From assembly GCA_002383415.1 (NCBI GenBank), contig DFYU01000077.1:1-16674 (forward strand): DNA of 16,674 bases, in the 5' to 3' direction. Shown here piece by piece: positions 1-7,112 of this stretch. Numbering within the stretch: the first letter of the stretch is position 1; each line of letters starts with the position of its first letter. The position numbers and the translations under genes are program-made. This DNA is from Geobacter sp. UBA4074 (GTDB taxonomy: Bacteria; Desulfobacterota; Desulfuromonadia; Geobacterales; Pseudopelobacteraceae). Under the pieces are notes generated by a model that worked only from the letters and a program-made list of their open reading frames with translations, had not been told where the DNA came from and ran no database searches.

Positions 1-1072
1 TGCCCATACCGGGGATCATCCCCATGATGGACTCCATTGAGCCCAGCTTTTTCAGCTGTTGCATCTGGCTCAGGAAATCTTCCAGATCAAACTGGTTCTT
101 CTTGATCTTGCGCTGAAGCTGCTCGGCATCCTTTTCGTCAAAGGCAGCCTGGGCCTTCTCCACCAGGGTCAGTACGTCACCCATGCCCAGAATGCGGGAC
201 ACCAGACGGTCGGGGTGGAACACCTCCAGGGCGTCCAGCTTTTCTCCCAGGCCAACAAATTTGACCGGGGTGCCGGTAACGGCCTTGATCGAAAGGGCGG
301 CGCCGCCTTTGGCATCGCCGTCCAACTTGGTCAGGATGGCACCGGTCAGGCCGAGTCGCTCATTAAAGCCGCTGGCTACGTTGACTGCCTCCTGGCCGGT
401 CATGGCGTCTGCCACGAACAGGATCTCGCGGGGCTGTACCGCGCTCTTGATCCGTTCCAGTTCGGACATCAGGAAATCGTCGATCTGGTGACGACCGGCG
501 GTATCCAGGATAACCGTGTCGTAGCCGTTCAGCTCGGCATACTTAAGGGCGTCAGAACAGATGACAACCGGATCCTGATCCGGCTTGCTGTCAAAGACCT
601 CAAGCGACAGCTGGCGACCGACGGTCTTCAGCTGCTCAATGGCGGCCGGTCGGTAGACATCGGCCGGCACCAGCAGTGGACGGCGTTTCTGTTTGCGCAG
701 CCAGTTGCCCAGCTTGCCGCAGGAGGTGGTCTTGCCGGCGCCTTGCAGGCCGACCATCATCAGGGCTACCGGCGGCTTGGCTGCCAGGTCCAGGTCGTTG
801 CTGCCGTGGCCACCCATCAGGGTGATCAGTTCGTCGTGGACAATCTTGACGACCTGCTGCCCTGGGGACAGGCTTTGCAGTACCTCGGTGCCGACCGCCT
901 TGACCCGCACCGCTTCGACAAACTCTTTGACAACCTTGAAGTTGACGTCGGCCTCAAGGAGTGCCAGGCGCACCTCGCGCAGGGCTTCCTTGATGTTGTC
1001 CTCGGTCATCACCCCCTGGCCGCGAAGTTTCTTAAAGACCGATTCCAGCTTATCCGAGAGGGTTTCAAACAT
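1..1072 (-). CDS. ffh: Signal recognition particle protein Ffh (SRP54 GTPase), C-terminus cut by window edge
   Basis: Ffh binds 4.5S RNA and signal sequences of nascent membrane proteins and, with the receptor FtsY, delivers ribosomes to the inner membrane. Read from the ATG at 1072, 357 codons are present of about 450 usual for the family. Visible in order: the helical N domain (residues 1-85); the G domain with P-loop GLQGAGKTT (108-116), the insertion-box region around PADVYRP (136-142), DTAGR (190-194) and TKLD (248-251) followed by GDAKGG; then the start of the methionine-rich M domain, ending in MESIMGMIPGMG at the edge. The start fits the canonical MFE-L-D-L N-terminus. No Shine-Dalgarno sequence is visible before the ATG, which is odd for so expressed a gene. 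A strong promoter lies just upstream. The missing part is the RNA-binding M-domain core. Identity is near certain from the motifs. Confidence 0.97.
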   Translation of the reverse strand, partial: MFETLSDKLESVFKKLRGQGVMTEDNIKEALREVRLALLEADVNFKVVKEFVEAVRVKAVGTEVLQSLSPGQQVVKIVHDELITLMGGHGSNDLDLAAKPPVALMMVGLQGAGKTTSCGKLGNWLRKQKRRPLLVPADVYRPAAIEQLKTVGRQLSLEVFDSKPDQDPVVICSDALKYAELNGYDTVILDTAGRHQIDDFLMSELERIKSAVQPREILFVADAMTGQEAVNVASGFNERLGLTGAILTKLDGDAKGGAALSIKAVTGTPVKFVGLGEKLDALEVFHPDRLVSRILGMGDVLTLVEKAQAAFDEKDAEQLQRKIKKNQFDLEDFLSQMQQLKKLGSMESIMGMIPGMG

Positions 1073-1080
1073 AAGTATAG

Positions 1081-1101
1081 TCACTGACGCAGTCTAGGCA
1101 T
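1081..1101 (-). other. Possible six-codon upstream ORF in the ffh leader
   Basis: Within the predicted ffh leader there is ATG (1101-1099), then codons for PRLRQ and a TGA stop at 1083-1081, leaving 8 nt before the ffh ATG. Translation of this mini-ORF could in principle place terminating ribosomes next to the ffh start, which lacks its own Shine-Dalgarno sequence. The mini-ORF has no clear Shine-Dalgarno either. It is very short and may be chance. Confidence 0.2.
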
Positions 1102-1115
1102 TCTAAAAGAAAGAA

Positions 1116-1144
1116 ACTATAGAGAACGCATCCTGGCCTGTCAA
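1116..1144 (-). promoter_or_regulatory. sigma70-type promoter of ffh
   Basis: On the minus strand a perfect -35 TTGACA (1144-1139) is followed after 17 nt by TATAGT (1121-1116), matching the consensus in 11 of 12 positions. Transcription would start near 1109, giving a leader of about 37 nt before the ffh ATG at 1072. The -35 lies only 16 bp downstream of the yedF stop codon, so ffh has its own promoter but could also receive read-through from yedF. Confidence 0.75.
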
Positions 1145-1160
1145 GAAGTATTTGTTTTTG

Positions 1161-1748
1161 CTACAGCCTGATGACCGAGGCGGCTGCCAGCAACTGCTCG
1201 GCGGTGCTGAACATATTGGTGGTCTTGCCAACGGCCAATTGATCTTTTTTCTTAAAGAAATCAAGACAGACCCCGCATGAAAACAGCTCAACCCCCAAAC
1301 CCTCCAGGGCGGACAGGGCCTCGATGGTCTCGGCTCCCTGCACGGTTAATAGCACACCGCTGTTCAGGAACAGGATACGGTCCGGCCGTTCGGCGGTCTC
1401 CAGCAGGGTGTGCAGGAAGTTGCGCATCAACAACCGTCCCAACTCATCGGCACCTTCGCCCAGCCGGTCGCTGGTAATCAGCAATACCCGCTCACCGTTT
1501 GTCGGTGCGTGCGTCGTGGGGGGAGCCGCGGTAAGGCCGGTCTTGCCGGTAATTTGCAAAGACCAGCCGGTGCCGTCAGGGGTTTCTGCAACCGTCAACC
1601 CCCTGGTCTGGGCAAAGCGCGTGACATTCTCACGGGGGGCGCCGTCATCCAGCAGGACGCGGACGCCGGATGGCGAGGCCTCAAGGGCCCGTTTGGTGGC
1701 GATGACGGGGGCAGGACAGGCTTGACCGCGGCAGTCAATGGTGATCAT
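1161..1748 (-). CDS. yedF: YedF-type sulfur/selenium metabolism protein (TusA-like plus DsrE-like domains)
   Basis: A 195-residue two-domain protein. The N-terminal TusA/SirA-like domain (about residues 1-70) carries the CPxP motif (C11-P-A-P14) preceded by DCRG, the cysteine that carries sulfur, or proposed selenium, in this family. The C-terminal part (about 85-195) is DsrE-like, with a conserved SCGVCLDFF cysteine motif near the end. This architecture is known as the putative selenium metabolism protein YedF, often found near selD or selenium hydroxylase genes. I place the start at the ATG at 1748, preceded by AGGAGG, rather than at an upstream codon 36 nt earlier that lacks a ribosome site. 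It overlaps the end of the DUF3343 gene by 14 nt, so the two are translated together. The biochemical role is still putative in the family; no selD or selA is in this window. Confidence 0.88.
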   Translation of the reverse strand: MITIDCRGQACPAPVIATKRALEASPSGVRVLLDDGAPRENVTRFAQTRGLTVAETPDGTGWSLQITGKTGLTAAPPTTHAPTNGERVLLITSDRLGEGADELGRLLMRNFLHTLLETAERPDRILFLNSGVLLTVQGAETIEALSALEGLGVELFSCGVCLDFFKKKDQLAVGKTTNMFSTAEQLLAAASVIRL

Positions 1749-2028
1749 CGGTATGCTCCTCCTGGAGGCGTATGTACTGTCCATCCTGCAGATGACAGAT
1801 ATAGGCCGGCATCAGATCGTGATCGTTCAGGGTTGCGGTGATAGTAGCAAGGGACTGCTGATCGAAACGCAAGGCCAGCCCGCAATCGGTCTGCAATGCG
1901 CGGGGGGCGGGGATCAACAGGATTTCCAAACCCAGATCCTTGAGAAGACCTTCGGCCTTCAGTACCCGGTGGGTTGAGTTGAAGACCGCCAAGCAGTGCC
2001 CCTCTTTGACCAGGTAATGGTCAGACAT
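1735..2028 (-). CDS. DUF3343 protein (putative Se/S carrier-like)
   Basis: A 97-residue soluble protein of the DUF3343 family, annotated in Pfam as putative Se/S carrier-like. The family's hallmarks are visible: an early FNSTHRVLKAEGLLK helix (residues 16-30), an IPAPRALQTDCG segment with the conserved cysteine (about residue 49), then LALRF. Members are typically found beside YedF or SelD in bacteria with selenium metabolism, and here it directly precedes yedF with a 14-nt overlap, which supports shared function in handling a reactive chalcogen. The ATG at 2028 has GGAAGG about 6 nt upstream. Function is inferred from family and neighbourhood only; no enzymatic residues beyond the cysteine can be pointed to. 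I could not assign a clear promoter upstream. Confidence 0.8.
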   Translation of the reverse strand: MSDHYLVKEGHCLAVFNSTHRVLKAEGLLKDLGLEILLIPAPRALQTDCGLALRFDQQSLATITATLNDHDLMPAYICHLQDGQYIRLQEEHTDDHH

Positions 2029-2058
2029 CCTGTTTCCTTCCTCTATAGCTGCGTATAA

Positions 2059-2087
2059 TTGACAATTTCAGTCCGGTTCCATACTAT
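2059..2087 (+). promoter_or_regulatory. sigma70-type promoter of the small membrane protein / DUF721 unit
   Basis: TTGACA (2059-2064) and TACTAT (2082-2087) are separated by 17 nt. Transcription should begin near 2094. The candidate ATG at 2086 lies inside the -10 box and the first in-frame codon at 2059 inside the -35 box, so neither can start translation from this promoter. That argues for the GTG at 2107. The -35 hexamer sits in a small odd-length palindrome (AATTG-A-CAATT, 2057-2067). Confidence 0.65.
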
Positions 2088-2106
2088 GCCCCAAAAGGGG
2101 AACACC

Positions 2107-2385
2107 GTGCAAGACTCATTTCTCTTGGCCGGCCTGCTGGTGCTGGCGTTTTTGATAAGCATTCCCTGTGGTTATCTTCGGGAGTCGTTCCGGAAATATT
2201 CATTGATGTGGTTTGTGCTGATCCACCTGCCGATACCGTTGGTGGTGCATATGCGGATGATGGCCGGGTTCAGCTGGCGGATTGTGCCGCTGACCCTGGG
2301 GAGCGCCATTGCCGGACAGATTGTAGGCGGCTGGTACAAACGGAGGATGCGTGGTGGCAGCAAAACGACCAAAAGGGCGCCCTGA
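2107..2385 (+). CDS. Small hypothetical inner-membrane protein (about 92 aa, three predicted helices)
   Basis: I do not recognise a family. Starting at the GTG at 2107, which follows AGGGGA at 7-nt distance and lies about 13 nt downstream of the predicted transcription start, the product is 92 residues. Hydrophobic segments lie at about residues 5-22, 31-48 and 55-75, joined by short loops; the second loop holds HMRMMAG and the tail is strongly basic (KRRMRGGSK), suggesting a cytoplasmic C-terminus. Upstream ATG codons in frame fall inside the promoter and are unlikely starts. The 3' end overlaps the DUF721 gene by about 35 nt, so the two are probably co-translated. Frame, promoter and ribosome site support a real gene; function is unknown. 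Confidence 0.6.
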   Translation: MQDSFLLAGLLVLAFLISIPCGYLRESFRKYSLMWFVLIHLPIPLVVHMRMMAGFSWRIVPLTLGSAIAGQIVGGWYKRRMRGGSKTTKRAP

Positions 2386-2833
2386 GCTCCTTGGCAGCCT
2401 GCTGCACAAGAGTTTTGGCGGCACCGGCCTGGGCGAGCGACTGAAAGACCTGGTGATCTGGCAGCACTGGGAGCAGGTAGTGGGTGCGGCCATTGCCCGC
2501 CGGGCCCGACCGCTACGATTGTCTGGCGGCGTGTTGACCGTGGTGGTGGGTAGCGCACCCTGGATGCAGCAGCTTACCTTTATGAAGGCCGATCTGATTG
2601 CCCGGCTGAACAGCTGCCTGGGTGAAGAGCGGGTGCGGGAGATCGTGCTGAAATCAGGCCGGATTGCTGAGGAGGAAAAGGTCGATAGTGCTCCTCAGGT
2701 TACGGTGCGTCAGTTGAGCGATGATGAGCGGGCCTGGATCGAGCAGCAGATCCGTGAGGTTGCCGATGAGGAGCTGCAGCGTCAGCTGCGATCGCTGATG
2801 GAAAGCCACTATCGCCATACGCCGACTGCCTAA
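2351..2833 (+). CDS. DUF721 / DciA-like protein
   Basis: About 160 residues, of the DUF721 (DciA-like) family. The domain occupies roughly residues 13-105: an LGSLLHKSFGG helix, then LVIWQHWEQVVG with the characteristic W..W..VVG pattern, ARPLRLSGGVLTVVV and SAPWMQQLTFMK strand-helix elements. In bacteria lacking DnaC or DnaI, DciA loads the replicative helicase DnaB; whether this protein does so or is a DUF721 relative of other role cannot be told here. After the domain come about 50 charged residues rich in glutamate and arginine. GGAGG at 2342-2346 lies 4 nt before the GTG at 2351 and 7 nt before the GTG at 2354; the latter is equally possible, one residue shorter. It overlaps the upstream membrane gene by about 35 nt and ends 2 nt from the convergent PilZ gene. 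Confidence 0.78.
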   Translation: MVAAKRPKGRPELLGSLLHKSFGGTGLGERLKDLVIWQHWEQVVGAAIARRARPLRLSGGVLTVVVGSAPWMQQLTFMKADLIARLNSCLGEERVREIVLKSGRIAEEEKVDSAPQVTVRQLSDDERAWIEQQIREVADEELQRQLRSLMESHYRHTPTA

Positions 2834-2835
2834 GC

Positions 2836-3600
2836 TTACTTCTTGTGTTCACCGCCCTGGTCAGACATCATCTTGTCCTGCAGATCCCAGTTGTCCCGTA
2901 TCCGTCCGCTCCCGCCGCCTAGCTTGTCAACAAAGCTCGCCAACCGGGCCTGATCTTCTTTCAGTATCTCGAGAAAACGGTGACCGCAGACCTCAATGCC
3001 GTCTTCCTGGCGTGTCTTGTGCCAGGCCAGTTCGGCAACGGCACAGACGGGAGACGCCCCGTCCTGCAGGTCAAACACCACGATGGCCAGCGGGGTAGGT
3101 GGCGTAGTGAGTTCAAAGCGGATGCCACCGGCACTGATGTTTACCTTGGTCTCTTGCAACTTCAAGCGGGGCGGGGTTGGCTGGCGCAGGTCGGTGACAA
3201 CCCGCCGCCACTCTCGTTTGAAAGCGGATAGAGAGGATTTCTGGAGTACGTGTAGAAAGGGCAGGCTGACATCAACCCGGGGCATCTGGCGTCGCTGATA
3301 GATTTCCATCTGCCCGATTGGTTGCAGTTCCAGAATTTCGGCTGCCGGTGTAGCCACCAGTTCGGCACGCAGTTGTACCCCCACGCCGAAGGATTCCGTG
3401 GACAGCTTAAACTGCATGCCTGCTTCGAGTGGTGCTGCATCACCGGAAAACAGTCGGTAGGGGGCCTTGAGCGCGATACTGCTGTCGTTACTGCTGATGA
3501 CCGTGGCTGAAAGTGATTCGTAGACCGACTCATCCCTGGTCTGGGAAATGTTGATCAGGTATACCTTCTGGCCGCGGCTGAAGTATCGGTCGTAGTTCAT
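2836..3600 (-). CDS. PilZ-type c-di-GMP receptor-like protein, paralogue 1
   Basis: A 254-residue soluble protein with YcgR-like layout: an N-terminal beta-rich domain (about 1-98, beginning MNYDRYFSRGQKVYLINIS) followed by a PilZ domain. The c-di-GMP binding elements look intact: RxxxR is R104-QMP-R108 at the domain junction, and NxSxxG is N154-I-S-A-G-G159. About 30 residues intervene around 122-145, including a basic FKREWRR helix. The C-terminus carries a DNWDLQDKM motif also found in the next paralogue. PilZ proteins of this layout usually alter motility, pili or polysaccharide output when c-di-GMP rises. It is last in the apparent ettA operon, 21 nt after paralogue 2. No good Shine-Dalgarno is seen, so coupled translation is possible. 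PilZ assignment is confident; output unknown. Confidence 0.82.
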   Translation of the reverse strand: MNYDRYFSRGQKVYLINISQTRDESVYESLSATVISSNDSSIALKAPYRLFSGDAAPLEAGMQFKLSTESFGVGVQLRAELVATPAAEILELQPIGQMEIYQRRQMPRVDVSLPFLHVLQKSSLSAFKREWRRVVTDLRQPTPPRLKLQETKVNISAGGIRFELTTPPTPLAIVVFDLQDGASPVCAVAELAWHKTRQEDGIEVCGHRFLEILKEDQARLASFVDKLGGGSGRIRDNWDLQDKMMSDQGGEHKK

Positions 3601-3621
3601 AGCAGGTGCCGGTTGATACGG

Positions 3622-4383
3622 TTAGGTGCTGCGGAACATTCGGTCCAGCAGCTCCCAGTTGTTTTTGGATGGTTTCGGTTTGCGCCCCTGTTTTTTAAGG
3701 CGCTGTTCAATATGCTGTTGGATCCGGAGTTGATCCTCCTTGCGGATCAGAACAAAACGTTGGCCAGTGGCAACGCCCTCTTCGTCGGGCAGGTTGCGGC
3801 GCCAAAGTTGTTCGGTTACGGCACAGATCGGTGCCTGTCCGGCTTCCAGCTCAATAAAGACCATCGACAGGTCATGCAGCCGCTCATCCGGCTCTGCTAC
3901 AACGCGCAGGCCGCCAACCCCCAGGTTGATCTGGCGGGGGACCAGTTCCAGTGGTGATGGTTTGCCTGAGCTGAACCCGTCTTGCAGTCGTCGCCATTCC
4001 TGGTGAAAAACGGCCAGTGGAGTGGTGCGGGTAAAGGACCGGAAACCAACAATCATATCCATGCGCGGCACCTGGCTGCGTTGGTACATCTCGATCGGTC
4101 CGGTGGGGTTGAGGATAAAGCTGCTGCCGCTGACCGAACCGATCTCGCCGCTGAACTGCACCCCGGAACCAAAGCTTTCGGCAGTCACCTTGAACTGCGC
4201 CCCTTTTCTGAGCAGGCCTTCTCCGGCCTGCAGCAGGGAATAACGAGGCCGCAGTTCAAAATGGCGGTTGTCGCAACTCACAATCGTGGCTGAAAACGCC
4301 TCAAACAGCGATTGGTCGCGGTCAGGGCTGATATTGATCAGAAATACCTTCTGGCCGCGATTGTAGTAGGTAACATAATTCAT
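3622..4383 (-). CDS. PilZ-type protein, paralogue 2 with eroded c-di-GMP motif
   Basis: A 253-residue paralogue of the following gene, alignable over its whole length without large gaps: MNY..Y..RGQKV.LINIS at the N-terminus, FG.GVQ near residues 71-76, Y/MYQR at the domain junction, CAV near 187, KEDQ.R near 215 and a C-terminal NNWELLDRM. The PilZ signature is changed: where paralogue 1 has R104-xxx-R108 this one has S103-QVP-R107 (an arginine sits one position earlier, R102), and NxSxxG is N153-L-G155-V-G-G158, with the serine lost. c-di-GMP binding may therefore be weak or absent. The ATG at 4383 is preceded by TGGAGG; an upstream TTG in frame (4407) overlaps the ettA stop and lacks such a site. 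It lies 20 nt after ettA and 21 nt before paralogue 1. Confidence 0.8.
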   Translation of the reverse strand: MNYVTYYNRGQKVFLINISPDRDQSLFEAFSATIVSCDNRHFELRPRYSLLQAGEGLLRKGAQFKVTAESFGSGVQFSGEIGSVSGSSFILNPTGPIEMYQRSQVPRMDMIVGFRSFTRTTPLAVFHQEWRRLQDGFSSGKPSPLELVPRQINLGVGGLRVVAEPDERLHDLSMVFIELEAGQAPICAVTEQLWRRNLPDEEGVATGQRFVLIRKEDQLRIQQHIEQRLKKQGRKPKPSKNNWELLDRMFRST

Positions 4384-4403
4384 GATGCCTCCAACCGTTT
4401 GCG

Positions 4404-6080
<1,677 letters not shown>

Positions 6081-6109
6081 TGCTGCGAACCTCCTTGGAA
6101 TGAATGGGT

Positions 6110-6138
6110 TTTATGGCATGTACGGGGACGACTGTCAA
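6110..6138 (-). promoter_or_regulatory. sigma70-type promoter of ettA
   Basis: On the minus strand TTGACA (6138-6133) is followed after 17 nt by CATAAA (6115-6110). The -35 is perfect and the -10 matches 4 of 6 positions. Transcription would start near 6103, giving a leader of about 22 nt containing the AAGGAGG ribosome site of ettA. Confidence 0.6.
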
Positions 6139-6169
6139 TCCGTATCAGGCAGGTTTACCTATGACGTGG

Positions 6170-6197
6170 TTGAAGAATCCCCAAATGTCGTTATACT
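6170..6197 (+). promoter_or_regulatory. sigma70-type promoter of the EF-hand gene
   Basis: TTGAAG (6170-6175) and TATACT (6192-6197) are separated by 16 nt, matching consensus in 4 and 5 of 6 positions. Transcription would start near 6204, about 34 nt before the ATG at 6238. This promoter diverges from that of ettA across the 157-bp intergenic region. Confidence 0.5.
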
Positions 6198-6237
6198 TTT
6201 GACTCTGGTTGACTATGATGCCTGAAAGGAAACTGAT

Positions 6238-6567
6238 ATGCGTATGCATTTCTTGATGGTCTGCGGTGTCGTTGTTACTCTGCTCGCTGGTGGTGCAGCG
6301 GCTGAACAAGGTACGTTGTTTGAGAAGTTGGACGCAGACAAGAGCGGAGCCATCAGCCGAGAAGAGTTTGTTTCCTGTCCACTGGTTCGTGATGGGGCTG
6401 GTCGTGTACAGCATCAGGATTTATGCGCTGATCCAGGGGCCGCCTTAAGTGTGGAGGAAAAACATCGTCTGTTTGATACGATTGATGTTGATAAAATGGG
6501 GGCTGTTACCCGTAAAAAACTGAATCGGTTCGCAACGCCGGATGGTTTCGCACCGATCAGGTTTTGA
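6238..6567 (+). CDS. Small exported EF-hand protein
   Basis: A 109-residue protein with a Sec-type signal peptide: basic start (MRMH), hydrophobic core (residues 5-18), and an AAA-E cleavage site after residue 22, so it should act in the periplasm or outside. The mature part holds one canonical calcium-binding EF-hand loop, D32-A-D34-K-S36-G37-A-I39-S-R-E-E43, flanked by LFEKL and FVSC. A second loop, D83-V-D85-K-M87-G88-A-V90-T-R-K-K94, is degenerate: the position-12 acidic residue is lysine. Two cysteines (C47, C63) could form a disulfide. AGGA lies 7 nt upstream of the ATG. It has its own promoter and no operon partner. Calcium binding is inferred from the motif; the biological role is unknown. 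Confidence 0.75.
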   Translation: MRMHFLMVCGVVVTLLAGGAAAEQGTLFEKLDADKSGAISREEFVSCPLVRDGAGRVQHQDLCADPGAALSVEEKHRLFDTIDVDKMGAVTRKKLNRFATPDGFAPIRF

Positions 6568-6688
6568 CGCTCACTCGTGCTTAGCTCTGAGTCGCTGCAC
6601 AAAAAAGAAATTTAATTATCTCCCGCTCTGTTCCGATAACTAAAAAGTAGCTTTGTTTAGTTGGCGCAATGCAGCAGTGGAGGTGGTT

Positions 6689-7102
6689 GTGTCTGATGAT
6701 TCCAACAACAATGCCATAGCACAGGTATCCGATGGTCCTGAATATCGTGTGCTGGCAAATCTATTCGGTCTGCTGCTGGGGCTCTCCGGCCTGCTGGCCG
6801 GCACTATGGTGCGCGAAGGCAGCGTCGATTACTGGCAGCATGACCTGGTGCCGTTACTGATCCTGTTGGTAACCGGCCGGGGGCTGTTGAAGAGTTCTAT
6901 GGATCTGCTACGCGAGAGCATGATCTATGCAGAGAAGAAACATATGGTTGACGCTTTTTTGAAAAAACAGGCTGAAGTCCTTACACCGGAGCCGGGCGAA
7001 ATGGCCAGGCTGGCCACGAAACCACACTACAGTGAAGAAGAGGTGCTGGAGGCGGTCAGCAAGCGGATTGAGCAACAACGAAAAAGTAAAGAGGCAAGCT
7101 AG
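6689..7102 (+). CDS. Hypothetical membrane protein upstream of GspE-type ATPase
   Basis: I do not recognise a family. From the GTG at 6689, preceded by GGAGG at 5 nt, the product has 137 residues. An in-frame TTG 36 nt earlier has no ribosome site, so I prefer the GTG. The first 20 residues are polar; hydrophobic segments span about 21-40 and 51-68, probably a hairpin in the inner membrane; the remaining 65 residues form a charged, likely helical cytoplasmic tail rich in Lys, Glu and Arg. The gene ends 10 bp before the GspE-type ATPase, so the two are very likely co-transcribed, and a membrane partner or recruiter of the ATPase is a reasonable but unproven idea. No convincing promoter or terminator is seen in the 121 bp upstream. 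Confidence 0.65.
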   Translation: MSDDSNNNAIAQVSDGPEYRVLANLFGLLLGLSGLLAGTMVREGSVDYWQHDLVPLLILLVTGRGLLKSSMDLLRESMIYAEKKHMVDAFLKKQAEVLTPEPGEMARLATKPHYSEEEVLEAVSKRIEQQRKSKEAS

Positions 7103-7112
7103 TTAGGATGCT

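Noticed and set aside
59..1087. Long open frame antisense to ffh
   Set aside because: The opposite strand encodes a full set of SRP GTPase motifs; the antisense frame has no ribosome site or recognisable domain and is a by-product of GC-rich coding bias.
2029..2100. Promoter for the DUF3343-yedF unit on the minus strand
   Set aside because: TATAGA and TTATAC are present but no -35 hexamer stands at acceptable spacing, so no promoter is assigned.
2830..2838. TAAGCTTA palindrome between the DUF721 and PilZ genes
   Set aside because: It is just the two convergent TAA stop codons facing each other with 2 nt between; no stem-loop or T-run to call a terminator.
6655..6676. sigma54-like TGGCGC...GCAGCA upstream of the 137-aa membrane gene
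   Set aside because: The GG and GC elements are 9 rather than 10 nt apart and the TTGCA half is missing.
6689..7102. Membrane protein as a truncated cation diffusion facilitator
   Set aside because: The second hydrophobic segment followed by LLRES vaguely recalls the last CDF helix, but there are no metal-binding HD residues and only two helices, so the likeness is too weak.
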